In this document: piece by piece, positions 51,988 to 61,806 of the stretch | How the letters are laid out: the number at the start of each line of letters is the position of its first letter | Position numbering within the stretch: position 1 is the first letter of the stretch | Assembly: GCA_964391675.1 (NCBI GenBank) | Contig: CAYMMX010000010.1 | Span: 1-63,835 of the forward strand | From: CAYMMX01 sp964391675 | GTDB taxonomy: Bacteria > Cyanobacteriota > Vampirovibrionia > Gastranaerophilales > Gastranaerophilaceae | Reading direction: 5' to 3' | DNA length: 63,835 nt | Notes under the pieces: generated by a model | Database searches by the model: none | What the model saw: only the letters and a program-made list of their open reading frames with translations | What the model was told of the DNA's origin: nothing | Position numbers and translations under genes: made by a program

Positions 51988-53212
51988 ACACGCTTTAGCG
52001 GATAAAATTTTGCAATCACCTCTCCTTAATAAGCTTTTTTTAACTTTACCCAACGATGGGTTTAAGACTTTGGGTGAGGAAATTACATTTATAAATTTTG
52101 AAGATTTAGCGAAAAAATGTGTACAAAAAAGTATTGACTTAGTTGTAATTGGCCCTGAAGCTCCGCTAAATCAAGGAATTGTTGATATTTTAAATAATTT
52201 TGGAATTAATTGTATCGGCGTTAATAAAAAATGGGCACAATTAGAGAGTTCTAAAAAATTTGCAAAAGAATTCATGATAAAACATGATATTCCAACGGCA
52301 AAATATTATGTTGTTAATTCTAAAGAAGAAATAGATTCAATATTGTCTGAATTTATAAGCCCCCCTGTATTAAAAGCAGATGGTTTAGCTGCAGGTAAAG
52401 GTGTTCATTTAAGTGCAGATATGTATGATGCTAAAAGAACTTTAGAAAAATTTTTAGATGGTAAATACGGAGATGCTTCTTCTTGTGTCGTAGTCGAAGA
52501 AAAATTGGAAGGAGATGAACTTTCGATTATTTCAATTTTTGATGGAAAAAAACTTTTACCGTTTATCCCGGCAAGAGATTATAAAAGACTATATGATGGA
52601 CAATTAGGACCTAATACAGGCGGTATGGGAGCATATTGTCCGGTTGTGCTTTCTAATGTACAAAAAAATGATTTAAATAAATATTTAGAAAAATTAGAAA
52701 AAGCTTTAATAAAAGAAAATGCTAATTTTTCGGGAATTATTTATTCAGGTTTGATGCTGACAAAGGATGGTATTAAAGTTTTAGAATACAACATGAGATT
52801 TGGTGATCCGGAAACTCAGCCTTTAATGTGCCATTTAAATAGTGATTTATTAGAAATTTTTATTATGGCAACTCAGAAAAAACTTTCCCAAGTAAGCTTA
52901 AACTGGAAAGATGGAATAACAATTGCTGTTGTTGTAGCATCTAAGGGTTATCCTGAAAAGCCTAAAACAGGTTGTTTAATTTCAGGGTTAAGAGAACTTT
53001 CTGAGAATTATAAAGCAAAAATATTTTATGCAGGGGTAAAAGTAAATGAAGATAATTTGATGATTTCAGAGGGCGGCAGAGTTTTCGCAGTTTGTAAAAC
53101 AGGTGAAAGTATTGATTTAATCAGGGGTGATATCTATAGTATAATTAATAAAATTGATTTTAAAGATAAAATTTATAGAACGGATATCGCTGAAGTTTTA
53201 GTTGAAAAATAA
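51947..53212 (+). CDS. purD: GAR synthetase
   Basis: 421 residues, ATP-grasp: VLIYGSGGREHALADKI, VVIGPEAPLNQGIVD, PPVLKADGLAAGKGV, QLGPNTGGMGAYCPV and EYNMRFGDPETQPLM. It joins phosphoribosylamine and glycine. Its ATG lies well inside purM. Confidence 0.96.
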   Translation: MKYNVLIYGSGGREHALADKILQSPLLNKLFLTLPNDGFKTLGEEITFINFEDLAKKCVQKSIDLVVIGPEAPLNQGIVDILNNFGINCIGVNKKWAQLESSKKFAKEFMIKHDIPTAKYYVVNSKEEIDSILSEFISPPVLKADGLAAGKGVHLSADMYDAKRTLEKFLDGKYGDASSCVVVEEKLEGDELSIISIFDGKKLLPFIPARDYKRLYDGQLGPNTGGMGAYCPVVLSNVQKNDLNKYLEKLEKALIKENANFSGIIYSGLMLTKDGIKVLEYNMRFGDPETQPLMCHLNSDLLEIFIMATQKKLSQVSLNWKDGITIAVVVASKGYPEKPKTGCLISGLRELSENYKAKIFYAGVKVNEDNLMISEGGRVFAVCKTGESIDLIRGDIYSIINKIDFKDKIYRTDIAEVLVEK

Positions 53213-53222
53213 GGAAATAAAA

Positions 53223-53630
53223 ATGAAAGAATTAGTTATTATCGCAGGATCTGAAAGCGATGAAAAATTAGTAAATGAAGGATTAAAGATTTCTAAAGAG
53301 CTTAAAATTGAAACAGAATTTAAGATATACTCAGCTCATAGAAATCTTGAAGAGCTTCTTGAATATATAGACAAAATTGAGCAGGTAGGAAAAACAAAGG
53401 TGATAATAGCGGTTGCAGGACTTGCTGCAGCACTTCCGGGTGTTGTGGCTGCAAAAACAAAAATTCCCGTAATAGGTGTACCTGTTGATGGTGGTCCATT
53501 AAATGGTATTGATGCATTGCTTTCAATCGTTCAAATGCCTAAAGGACTCCCTGTGGCAACCATGGCTATAGGAAAAGCCGGCATGATAAATTCAATTCAT
53601 TTTGCAAAAAGAATTTTGGATTTGATTTAA
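53223..53630 (+). CDS. purE: PurE-family aminoimidazole ribonucleotide mutase/carboxylase
   Basis: 135 residues from the ATG at 53223, with AAGGA 7 bases upstream (an in-frame TTG at 53202 is less likely). IIAGSESDEKLV, the catalytic-His segment YSAHRN, PVIGVPVDGGPLNGIDALLS and IVQMPKGLPVATMAIG identify PurE. The usual class I GAGGAAHLPG loop is replaced by AVAGLAAALPG, partly like the class II (CO2-using) enzymes. No purK partner is in the cluster, so the class is uncertain. Confidence 0.88.
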   Translation: MKELVIIAGSESDEKLVNEGLKISKELKIETEFKIYSAHRNLEELLEYIDKIEQVGKTKVIIAVAGLAAALPGVVAAKTKIPVIGVPVDGGPLNGIDALLSIVQMPKGLPVATMAIGKAGMINSIHFAKRILDLI

Positions 53631-53717
53631 TAATTAATTATACAAGGAATACATTGTAATAGTATAAATATAAGATTTTTCACTATATTTATAAAAATAG
53701 TTATATAAGGAGAAAAA

Positions 53718-55178
53718 ATGTTAGAAATAAAAGAAGGATTAACCTTTGATGATATATTATTAATACCTCAGGAATCATCAGTTTTGCCCTACGAAACAGA
53801 TTTAACAACATATTTGACAAGAAATATTAAACTTAATATTCCAATAATGTCAGCTGCTATGGATAGTGTAACAGAAAGTGATATGGCTATCGCAATGGCA
53901 AGACAGGGTGGTATTGGTATAATTCACAAAAATTTGTCAATAGAAGCTCAGGCAAATGAAGTCAATATTGTTAAAAAATCAGAAAGCGGTATGATATCTA
54001 ACCCTATAACAATTGAGCCTGAGCAAAGATTACATGAAGTTTTAGAAATAATGGCAAAATTTAAGATTTCAGGGCTGCCTGTTACTGTTGATAATAAGCT
54101 TGTAGGGATTTTAACTAACAGGGATTTAAGATTCGAGGAAAATTTAGATTTAAAAGTCAAAGACATTATGACAAAGGATAATTTAATTACGGCACAAGAG
54201 GGAATTTCTTTAGAACATGCAAAATCTCTTTTACACCAGTATAGAATTGAAAAATTGCCTATAGTTTCATCAAAAGGTAATTTAGTTGGTTTAATTACTA
54301 TTAAAGATATTAAAAAAGCCATCGAATATCCGGATTCAACTAAAGATGAAAAAGGCAGGTTAAGGGTAGGTGCTGCAATCGGTCCTGCAGGAGATAAATT
54401 GGAAAGGTTAGAAGCATTAATTAACGCTGGAGCTGATGTTATAACAATTGATACTGCGCATGGACATTCAAAAAATGTTATAGAGTCAATAAAAGAAATA
54501 AAAAAATGTTTCACAAATGTTGAATTAATTGCAGGCAATATTGCTACAGCAGAAGCTTGTGAGGCTTTAATCGATGCCGGAGCAGATGCGGTAAAAGTCG
54601 GTATAGGTCCCGGTTCAATATGTACAACAAGAATAGTAACAGGGATTGGTGTGCCTCAACTTACGGCAATTAGTGATGCCGTAAGTATTGCAAAAAAGAA
54701 AGATGTTCCTGTAATTGCAGATGGCGGGATTAAATATTCAGGTGATATGGTAAAGGCACTTGCTTTTGGTGCAGATGTTGTTATGTTGGGTTCACTTTTA
54801 GCCGGTGTTGAAGAATCACCGGGGGAAACTATTTTATATCAGGGACGAACTTATAAAATGTATAGAGGGATGGGCTCTATAGGTGCTATGAAATGTGGAT
54901 CCAAAGACAGATATTTTCAGGCGAATGTAAAAAATGAAAATAAATTTGTTCCTGAAGGTATAGAAGGAAGAGTCCCTTATCGTGGATCATTGGCTTCAAA
55001 TATTTATCAAATGGTAGGTGGTATTAAATCAGGAATGGGCTATATTGGTTCAAGGACGCTTCCAGAATTGCAAAAACGTGCAAAATTTGTAAAAATATCA
55101 TCCAGCGGACTTAAAGAAAGCCATGTTCATGATGTTATTATAACAAAAGAAGCACCTAATTATAGAGTAGAGAATTAA
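53718..55178 (+). CDS. guaB: IMP dehydrogenase
   Basis: 486 residues. The barrel starts GLTFDDILLIPQESSVLP. A CBS pair is at about 95-205 (GISGLPVT-type KISGLPVTVDNKLVGILTNR). The catalytic Cys loop is GPGSICTTRIVTGIGVPQ, with ADGGIKYSGDM and GMGSIGAM following. It oxidises IMP to XMP. AAGGAG precedes the ATG. guaA follows 9 bases later. Confidence 0.96.
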   Translation: MLEIKEGLTFDDILLIPQESSVLPYETDLTTYLTRNIKLNIPIMSAAMDSVTESDMAIAMARQGGIGIIHKNLSIEAQANEVNIVKKSESGMISNPITIEPEQRLHEVLEIMAKFKISGLPVTVDNKLVGILTNRDLRFEENLDLKVKDIMTKDNLITAQEGISLEHAKSLLHQYRIEKLPIVSSKGNLVGLITIKDIKKAIEYPDSTKDEKGRLRVGAAIGPAGDKLERLEALINAGADVITIDTAHGHSKNVIESIKEIKKCFTNVELIAGNIATAEACEALIDAGADAVKVGIGPGSICTTRIVTGIGVPQLTAISDAVSIAKKKDVPVIADGGIKYSGDMVKALAFGADVVMLGSLLAGVEESPGETILYQGRTYKMYRGMGSIGAMKCGSKDRYFQANVKNENKFVPEGIEGRVPYRGSLASNIYQMVGGIKSGMGYIGSRTLPELQKRAKFVKISSSGLKESHVHDVIITKEAPNYRVEN

Positions 55179-55187
55179 GGACAGAAA

Positions 55188-56732
55188 ATGAATAACAAAT
55201 TTGATAAAGTTTTAATATTAGATTTTGGTTCACAATATACACAATTGATTGCCAGAAATATACGGGAGTTAAATGTTTATTGTGAGATTCATCCGTTTAA
55301 TATGTCGCTGGATTTTATTAAAAACTTTAATGCAAAAGCTATCATTTTATCCGGTGGTCCTTGTAGTGTTTATGAAGATGGAGCTCCTTCTGTCTCCAAT
55401 GAAATTTTCGAATTGAACTTACCGATTTTGGGTATATGTTACGGAATGCAATTAATTTGCCATATGTTGGGCGGAAAAGTTAAGAAAGCGGAGAAAAAAG
55501 AATTTGGACAATATGAAATGGATATTATTCAAACTTGCCAATTGTTTAGTGATATTAAAACACCAACAATAGTTTTAATGAGCCATGGAGATAGTGTTGT
55601 TGGTATTCCGAATGATTATATTGCAACAGCAAAGTCTGAAAATACACCATACTGCGCAATAAGACATCATGAGAAACCTATTTTCGGTATTCAATTTCAC
55701 CCCGAAGTTATACATTCTGTTGATGGAGTTCAAGTTTTAAGTAATTTCTTATTTAAAATTGCTAAACTTCAAGCTAACTGGAACATGGATAATTTTATTA
55801 AAGCTAAGATTGAAGAAATAAAAGATACTGTTGGCAATGATAATGTGGTGTTAGGACTATCAGGAGGAGTTGATAGTTCTGTTGCAGCTGTTTTAATTAA
55901 TAAAGCTATAGGAAAACAACTTAAATGCATTTTTGTTAATAATGGTGTATTAAGATTAAATGAAGGTAAAAAGGTTCAGGATTTATTTAAGGGATATTAT
56001 GATATAGATTTAACTTATATTGATGCTTCTGATGAATTTTTAACAGAGTTAAAGGGTATTGATGATCCTGAAAAAAAGCGTAAAATTATCGGACATAAAT
56101 TTGTTGAGGTTTTTGACAAAGAAGCTAAAAAAATCGGAGGTGTAAAATATCTTGCGCAAGGAACACTTTACCCTGATGTTATTGAGAGTGTTTCTTTTAA
56201 AGGCCCTTCTGATGTTATAAAAAGTCATCATAATGTAGGTGGTTTACCTGAAAAAATGAATTTAAAATTACTTGAGCCATTCAGAGAACTTTTTAAGGAT
56301 GAAGTTAGAGAGATTGGAAGAAAGTTAAACATGCCTGATGAGATTATAAATCGTCAGCCGTTTCCTGGTCCGGGTTTAGCTGTGAGAATTATTAGCGACA
56401 TTACAAAGGAAAAGATTGAAATTTTGCAAAAAGCTGATGATATAGTTGTTTCAGAAATTAAATCTGCAGGACTTTATAATGAGCTTTGGCAATCTTTTGC
56501 TGTTTTGCTTCCTATTAAAACGGTCGGTGTAATGGGTGATGAAAGAACTTATGAAAATGTTTGTGCAGTTAGAGCAGTAACATCTCAAGATGCAATGACT
56601 GCTGATTGGGCAAAAATTCCTTATGACGTTTTAGAAAGAATTTCCGCAAGAATAATTAATGAGGTTAGCGGAATTAATAGAGTAGTTTACGACATATCTT
56701 CTAAACCCCCGTCTACTATTGAGTGGGAGTAA
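55188..56732 (+). CDS. guaA: GMP synthase (glutamine-hydrolysing)
   Basis: 514 residues. The class I glutaminase domain (1-190) has ILGICYGMQLICHML and FGIQFHPEV. The ATP-pyrophosphatase domain has GLSGGVDSSVAAVL. The dimerisation domain has RQPFPGPGLAVRI and ends SKPPSTIEWE. It turns XMP into GMP. The next gene starts 4 bases later. Confidence 0.97.
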   Translation: MNNKFDKVLILDFGSQYTQLIARNIRELNVYCEIHPFNMSLDFIKNFNAKAIILSGGPCSVYEDGAPSVSNEIFELNLPILGICYGMQLICHMLGGKVKKAEKKEFGQYEMDIIQTCQLFSDIKTPTIVLMSHGDSVVGIPNDYIATAKSENTPYCAIRHHEKPIFGIQFHPEVIHSVDGVQVLSNFLFKIAKLQANWNMDNFIKAKIEEIKDTVGNDNVVLGLSGGVDSSVAAVLINKAIGKQLKCIFVNNGVLRLNEGKKVQDLFKGYYDIDLTYIDASDEFLTELKGIDDPEKKRKIIGHKFVEVFDKEAKKIGGVKYLAQGTLYPDVIESVSFKGPSDVIKSHHNVGGLPEKMNLKLLEPFRELFKDEVREIGRKLNMPDEIINRQPFPGPGLAVRIISDITKEKIEILQKADDIVVSEIKSAGLYNELWQSFAVLLPIKTVGVMGDERTYENVCAVRAVTSQDAMTADWAKIPYDVLERISARIINEVSGINRVVYDISSKPPSTIEWE

Positions 56733-56736
56733 ATAA

Positions 56737-57933
56737 TTGAATATTATTTTTATGCACAGGAATTTTCCTGCACAATTCAAGAATATACTATTTGAGCTTG
56801 CAAAAAATCCAAATAACAAAATTATTTTTATATCAAATAATGTTAATCAAAAAATTGAGGGTATTGAAATTATAACTTATGATGTTAAAGTGCAAGGGAG
56901 TAAAGATGAGTATTTAAATTTTTATAATGAATCTTTTATGCATGGGTGCGCTGTCGCAAAAATTTTAGATAACTTGAAAAATAATGGATTTAAACCGGAT
57001 ATAATTTATGGGCATAGTTGGGGTGAAACAATGTTTGTTAAAGATATTTATCCGGATGTTCCTTTTTTATGTTATTTTGAATGGTTTTATAATTCAATCG
57101 GAAGTGATTTTGATTTTCTCATCAAAAACCATTCAGATGAAGATAGGGCAAAATTACGTTGTAAAAATTCATCAATATTAGTGGATTTATGCAGTTGTGA
57201 TTATGGGATAACACCGACTAACTGGCAAAAAGAGCAGTTTCCTAAAGAGTTTCAGCATAAAATTAAAGTTATTCATGACAGTATTGATACTGATATGTGC
57301 AAACCTGATGAAAATGCTGAATTTTTAATTAAAGATAAAAATATTGTATTAACAGCTAAAGATGAAGTTATAACTTATGCTACAAGAGGGATGGAACCAT
57401 ATAGAGGGTTTCCTAATTTCATGAAGTCTGTTGAAATATTATTAAAAAAACGTCCTAATGTTCAAGTTGTAATTGCGGGAGAAGACGAAGTTTTTTATGG
57501 CATGAAATTAATTGACAATACATATAAGAAATTAATGTTGGGGGAATGCGATATTGATTTATCACGAGTTCATTTTGTAGGAAAACTTGATTTTAAGGAA
57601 TATATAAGGCTTTTACAAATTTCATCAGTACATGTATATTTAACCGTTCCGTTTGTTTTATCTTGGTCTTTATTAGAAGCAATGTCTTGTGGATGTTGTG
57701 TTCTTGCATCTAATACAAAACCTGTTTTAGAATTTGTTGAGGATAATAGTAATGGATTATTGTTTGATTTTTTCAATATATCAGAATTAGTTTATAAAAT
57801 GGAACTCGCTGTTTGTAATAGAGAAAAAATGATTAAATTAAGAGAATCCGCACGTAAATTAATAGTTGATAAATATTCAATCTCGAAAATAATACCTCAA
57901 CAATTGAGTATTTTAAACGATTTTAAAATGTAA
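56737..57933 (+). CDS. GT4-family glycosyltransferase
   Basis: 398 residues with the GT-B layout. The N-terminal domain has HRNFPAQFKNIL and DIIYGHSWGETMF. The C-terminal donor domain has TRGMEPYRGF, VQVVIAGEDE, HFVGKLDFKEYIRLLQISSV and LLEAMSCGCCVLASNTKPVL, the EX7E-like region. The N-terminal pattern resembles cyanobacterial GT4 enzymes with a Glyco_trans_4_3-type domain. It probably builds a surface glycan. The start is TTG 4 bases after guaA. Confidence 0.85.
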   Translation: MNIIFMHRNFPAQFKNILFELAKNPNNKIIFISNNVNQKIEGIEIITYDVKVQGSKDEYLNFYNESFMHGCAVAKILDNLKNNGFKPDIIYGHSWGETMFVKDIYPDVPFLCYFEWFYNSIGSDFDFLIKNHSDEDRAKLRCKNSSILVDLCSCDYGITPTNWQKEQFPKEFQHKIKVIHDSIDTDMCKPDENAEFLIKDKNIVLTAKDEVITYATRGMEPYRGFPNFMKSVEILLKKRPNVQVVIAGEDEVFYGMKLIDNTYKKLMLGECDIDLSRVHFVGKLDFKEYIRLLQISSVHVYLTVPFVLSWSLLEAMSCGCCVLASNTKPVLEFVEDNSNGLLFDFFNISELVYKMELAVCNREKMIKLRESARKLIVDKYSISKIIPQQLSILNDFKM

Positions 57934-58047
57934 AATTAATTTTACTATTCTTAATTACATCTAAATTTATCAATTGAGCCTCGATTACTTTTAATGAATC
58001 AATAAATAAGATTATAGCAAAAATATCTTACAAAATAAGTATATGAA

Positions 58048-59433
58048 TTAATAAGCATTTTCTTTTAGCCATGTTTCATTAATATCAATTATTTTTTCCA
58101 TAGCCTCAGGAGCCGGTCCTCCTACTACTTTTCTCTTTTTAATGGAATTTTGAATAGATATTGTATTAAAAATATCTGTTTCAAATTTCGAATCAACAAC
58201 ACTGTATTCTTCTAAAGTTAGGTCTTCCAAATTCTTTCCGGCTTTAATACAGTAAGAAACGAGTTTACCGGCTTTATCATGAGCATCTCTGAATGGAATA
58301 TTCTTTTTAACAAGATAATCAGCAATATCTGTAGCATTTAAAAATCCTGTTTTTGTTGATGAAAGCATTTTATCTTTATTAATACTTATTTTATTTAACA
58401 TTTCTGCAAGAATTGAGAGACATTTTTTTACAGTATCAACTGCATCAAATAAGGGTTCTTTATCTTCTTGCATATCTTTGTTGTAAGCCAGAGGAAGAGC
58501 TTTCATTGTTGTTAGAAGTGCAATTAAACTTCCGTAAACTCTACCTGTTTTGCCCCTTATTAATTCCGGAATATCCGGATTTTTCTTTTGAGGCATTAAA
58601 CTGCTTCCTGTTGTATAACCGTCATCAATTTCTATAAAATTGAATTCATAACTTGACCAAAGAATCAGTTCTTCACTGAATCTGCTCAAATGCATCATTA
58701 TAAGAGATAAACTGCTCAATGTTTCTATTGTAAAATCTCTGTCTGAAACTGCGTCAAGACTGTTTAAGCATATATTGTCAAATTCAAGATATTTTAGTGT
58801 TTTGTATCTGTCTATGTTATGAGGACTTGTTGCAAGAGCCCCTGCACCCAAAGGCATCTGGTTTATTCTTTTATAGCCGTCCTCAAGTCTTTGAAAGTCT
58901 CTTTTAAACATTTCAATATAAGCACCTAAGTGATGTGCAAATGTTATTGGTTGGGCTTTTTGAAGATGAGTGTATCCGGGCATAATTGTTTTGGTATGTT
59001 CTTTAGAAAGTTTAAGCAATACTTTTATGGTTTCTATCAAATAAATTTGAATACTTCTGCTTTCTTCTTTAAGGTACATCCTTATGTCGAGTGCAACTTG
59101 ATCATTCCGACTTCTTGCGGTATGAACTTTTTTACCTATTTCTCCTATTTTTTTTATAAGTAATTTTTCAATCAATGTGTGAATGTCCTCTGTTTCTGAA
59201 TCAAATTCTATTTTGTTTTCTTTAAAATCATTTAGTATTTCATTTAAGCCTGTAATAATTTTTTCAGCGTCTTCTGCCGGAATAATGTTTTGGTCGCGAA
59301 GCATCATAACATGAGCTATACTCCCTTGAATATCGTATTTGTATAATTTTTGATCAAAACTCAATGAAGAATTAAAATCGTTTACCTTTTTGTCAGTAGA
59401 TTTTGAAAACCTTGACCCCCAGAGTTTTTTCAT
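58048..59433 (-). CDS. argH: Argininosuccinate lyase
   Basis: 461 residues of the fumarase/aspartase superfamily: KLWGSRFSKSTDK, EDIHTLIEKLL, TARSRNDQVALDIRMYLKEE, GYTHLQKAQPITFAHH, and the signature GSSLMPQKKNPDIPELIRGK. It splits argininosuccinate to arginine and fumarate. It is the last gene of argF-argG-argH; its ATG overlaps the argG stop by 4 bases. Confidence 0.96.
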   Translation of the reverse strand: MKKLWGSRFSKSTDKKVNDFNSSLSFDQKLYKYDIQGSIAHVMMLRDQNIIPAEDAEKIITGLNEILNDFKENKIEFDSETEDIHTLIEKLLIKKIGEIGKKVHTARSRNDQVALDIRMYLKEESRSIQIYLIETIKVLLKLSKEHTKTIMPGYTHLQKAQPITFAHHLGAYIEMFKRDFQRLEDGYKRINQMPLGAGALATSPHNIDRYKTLKYLEFDNICLNSLDAVSDRDFTIETLSSLSLIMMHLSRFSEELILWSSYEFNFIEIDDGYTTGSSLMPQKKNPDIPELIRGKTGRVYGSLIALLTTMKALPLAYNKDMQEDKEPLFDAVDTVKKCLSILAEMLNKISINKDKMLSSTKTGFLNATDIADYLVKKNIPFRDAHDKAGKLVSYCIKAGKNLEDLTLEEYSVVDSKFETDIFNTISIQNSIKKRKVVGGPAPEAMEKIIDINETWLKENAY

Positions 59434-60659
59434 ACCAATTGCTCCTCTTTTTGTTCATTGTATTTTTTCACTAATGCATTTACCTTTAAGGGAAGACCGA
59501 AAAGATTAATAAATCCTTCAGCATCCTTATGGTTGTATAAATCCCCCGTTGTAAAGCTTGCAAGATTCTCATTATATAGTGAATAATCTGATTTTGCTCC
59601 GGCAGGGATAATATTGCCTTTATAGAGTTTAAGTTTAACGATTCCTGTTACATTTTGCTGAGTACTGTCAACAAAGGCAGAAAGAGCTTCTCTTAATGGA
59701 GTAAACCATTCGCCGCTATATGTAAGTTCTGCAAATTTATTTGCTACTATTTGTTTAAAAGATTGTGTTTGCTTATCAAGACAAAGGTATTCAAGTTCTT
59801 TGTGGGCTGCATAGAGAATTGTTCCACCCGGTGTTTCATAAACACCTCTTGATTTCATCCCTACAACTCTGTTCTCAACAAGATCAATTGTTCCTATTGC
59901 ATTTTTAGCGCCAATTTTGTTTAAGGTCTTAATAATATTTACCGGAGTCATTTTTTGAGAATTAATTTTAGTAGGAATACCTTTTTTAAATTCAATTTCA
60001 ATATACTCAGGTTCATCAGGTGCATTTTCTGGGGTTACAGACAGATGAAGAAGTTTGTTATAATTCGGTTCTTGTGAAGGATCTTCAAGCTCAAGTCCTT
60101 CATGGCTTAAGTGCCATAAATTTCTATCTCTTGAATAAGTATCATCTTTTTTCATAGGAATTTCTATTCCCTTTTCTTCTAAATATGCAATTTCGTCTTC
60201 TCTTGATTGCATATTCCAAATTCTCCAAGGAGCAATAATTTTAAGTTCAGGTGCTAATGCTTTAATTGTAAGTTCAAATCTTACCTGATCATTACCTTTT
60301 CCTGTTGCACCATGACAAATTGCCGTTGCTTCTTCTTTGAGTGCAATTTCAACAAGTTTTTTAGCAATAAGTGGTCTTGCAATGGAAGTTCCTAAAAGGT
60401 ACTTACCTTCATAAATAGCATCTGCTTTTAGCATTGGATAAACATATTCTTCTATAAATTCTTCTTCGCATTGCACAAGATGATATTTTATAGCGCCGGT
60501 TTGAAGAGCTTTTTCTTCTAAACCATTTGTTTCCATTCCTTGACCAACATCAACACAAACTGCGATTACATCATAAGCATAATTTTCTTGTAACCATGGA
60601 ATAATTACTGTTGTATCTAATCCGCCAGAATAGGCCAGAACTACTTTTTCTTTTTTCAT
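59430..60659 (-). CDS. argG: Argininosuccinate synthase
   Basis: 409 residues: the N-type ATP pyrophosphatase loop AYSGGLDTTVII, ICHGATGKGNDQVRFEL, then GIEIPMKKDDTYSRDRNLWH, HEGLELEDP and GMKSRGVYETPGGTIL. It condenses citrulline and aspartate. It starts 12 bases after argF with AAGGAG upstream. Confidence 0.96.
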   Translation of the reverse strand: MKKEKVVLAYSGGLDTTVIIPWLQENYAYDVIAVCVDVGQGMETNGLEEKALQTGAIKYHLVQCEEEFIEEYVYPMLKADAIYEGKYLLGTSIARPLIAKKLVEIALKEEATAICHGATGKGNDQVRFELTIKALAPELKIIAPWRIWNMQSREDEIAYLEEKGIEIPMKKDDTYSRDRNLWHLSHEGLELEDPSQEPNYNKLLHLSVTPENAPDEPEYIEIEFKKGIPTKINSQKMTPVNIIKTLNKIGAKNAIGTIDLVENRVVGMKSRGVYETPGGTILYAAHKELEYLCLDKQTQSFKQIVANKFAELTYSGEWFTPLREALSAFVDSTQQNVTGIVKLKLYKGNIIPAGAKSDYSLYNENLASFTTGDLYNHKDAEGFINLFGLPLKVNALVKKYNEQKEEQLV

Positions 60660-60671
60660 TTTTTCTCCTTT

Positions 60672-61598
60672 TTATATAATTGATGCAAGAATAGCCATTT
60701 GTGCATACATTCTATTTTCTGCCTCATCAAAAATTGATTTTGCATGGGTTTCAAATACTTCTTCTGTTATTTCTTGTCCTTTGTGTGCAGGTAGGCAGTG
60801 GAGTACTATATGATTTTTCGCAGCATTTTTTAATAACTTAGAGTTAATTTGAAATGGTTTAAAAATTTCAGCCTTATTTTCACTTTTATTTTCTTGTCCC
60901 ATGCTTGTCCAAGTATCTGTATAAATTATATTAGCTGATTTAACAGCATCTACGGGATTATTAGTTATTTCAATTTTTGAGCTTGATTTTTGTGCTATTT
61001 TTTTTGCAGTTTCTAAGTATTTTTCATTAGGTTCAAAACCACTTGCAGTTGCAACAGAAATATCTATACCAAGGATAGAACATCCAATTAGAAGACTATT
61101 TGCTACATTATTCCCATCTCCAACGTAGGTTAGTTTAATTCCTGAAAAAGTTCCAAAATATTCTTTTATAGTGAGTAAATCAGCCATTATTTGGCATGGA
61201 TGCGAAAGGTCTGTTAACGAGTTAATAACAGGAATTGAAGAATATTTTGCAAAATTTTCTACATCATCGTGATTAAATGTTCTGATTGTCATGCCATCAG
61301 CATATTTAGAAATTACTCTTGAAACATCAGCTATACTTTCTCTTTGGCCTAATATAATTTCATCTTGTTTAATTACAACAGCATTTCCACCCAGTTTCAT
61401 CATTCCGATTTCAAAACTTAATCTTGTTCTTAAGCTTGGTTTGGAGAAATACATTACAAGTGTTTTATTTTTTAATAAATTAATCTCTTTGTTTTCTTTA
61501 GCTTCTTCTTTAAGCTTTTGAGCAAAGTCAATAAGCCAGAGAAGTTCGTCTTTGTAAAAATCTTTAAGATTAATAAAATGCTTACCTTTTAAATCCAT
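60672..61598 (-). CDS. argF: Ornithine carbamoyltransferase
   Basis: 308 residues: the carbamoyl-phosphate motif KPSLRTRLSFEIGM, the HPCQ motif (DLSHPCQIMADLLTIKE), YVGDGNNVANSLL, DTWTSMGQENK and VLHCLPAHKGQEI. The last is the ornithine-site motif and argues against the acetyl- or succinyl-ornithine versions. It makes citrulline. First gene of the arg operon. Its ATG is 19 bases after a 19-bp terminator hairpin, preceded by a leader ORF with tandem Arg codons; this argues for attenuation control. Confidence 0.95.
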   Translation of the reverse strand: MDLKGKHFINLKDFYKDELLWLIDFAQKLKEEAKENKEINLLKNKTLVMYFSKPSLRTRLSFEIGMMKLGGNAVVIKQDEIILGQRESIADVSRVISKYADGMTIRTFNHDDVENFAKYSSIPVINSLTDLSHPCQIMADLLTIKEYFGTFSGIKLTYVGDGNNVANSLLIGCSILGIDISVATASGFEPNEKYLETAKKIAQKSSSKIEITNNPVDAVKSANIIYTDTWTSMGQENKSENKAEIFKPFQINSKLLKNAAKNHIVLHCLPAHKGQEITEEVFETHAKSIFDEAENRMYAQMAILASII

Positions 61599-61616
61599 AA
61601 AATATTACCTTTCATA

Positions 61617-61663
61617 TACGCAAAAAACACCTTATTGTTATTAGATAAGGTGTTTTTTGCGTA
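61617..61663 (-). terminator. 19-bp terminator of the arg attenuator
   Basis: Arms 61645-61663 and 61617-61635 pair perfectly with a 9-base loop. In the minus-strand transcript the core ACACCTTAT/ATAAGGTGT stem is followed by TTTTTT, the intrinsic-terminator form. The 5' arm can instead pair with bases 61717-61703 of the leader (see the attenuator entry). Confidence 0.85.
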
Positions 61664-61690
61664 CTAACTTAAAATTTAACTAAACTGTTT

Positions 61691-61768
61691 TTAAAATTCA
61701 TTGCAAATTACAACCTTTCTTAGAAGGTTGTTACGTCGTAATTCATTTTTAATAATTATTTTATTCAA
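61691..61768 (-). CDS. Arginine-codon leader peptide of the arg operon
   Basis: A 25-codon ORF, starting with TTG at 61768, 8 bases after AGGA of an AAGGAAG Shine-Dalgarno. It reads MNKIIIKNELRRNNLLRK, then VVICNEF and a stop at 61691. Arg codons CGA and CGT stand in tandem (61738-61733) just before the pause hairpin, and a third (AGA, 61720-61718) lies inside it. No function is expected from the peptide itself; translation speed through the Arg codons would sense Arg-tRNA supply. Too short for routine gene calling. Confidence 0.65.
   Translation of the reverse strand: MNKIIIKNELRRNNLLRKVVICNEF
61703..61731 (-). promoter_or_regulatory. Pause hairpin and antiterminator strand of the arg attenuator
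   Basis: ACAACCTT (61731-61724) and AAGGTTGT (61717-61710) form a perfect 8-bp hairpin with a 6-base loop. The second strand, extended to TTTGC (61707-61703), can instead pair with GCAAA and ACACCTT in the terminator 5' arm: 12 base pairs, one bulge and a 2x2 internal loop. The two folds exclude each other. Confidence 0.65.
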
Positions 61769-61806
61769 TTTATTCTTCCTTTAGAAACATAACTAAATTT
61801 TTTAGT

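Noticed and set aside
60672..61598. N-acetyl- or N-succinyl-ornithine carbamoyltransferase because of SLRTR
   Set aside because: SLRTR also occurs in ordinary ornithine carbamoyltransferases, and the HCLPAH ornithine motif and HPCQ are normal.
61717..61743. Alternative leader ORF from an ATG (MNYDVTTF)
   Set aside because: It has no Shine-Dalgarno, while the TTG frame has a well-placed AAGGAAG and places Arg codons exactly before the pause hairpin.
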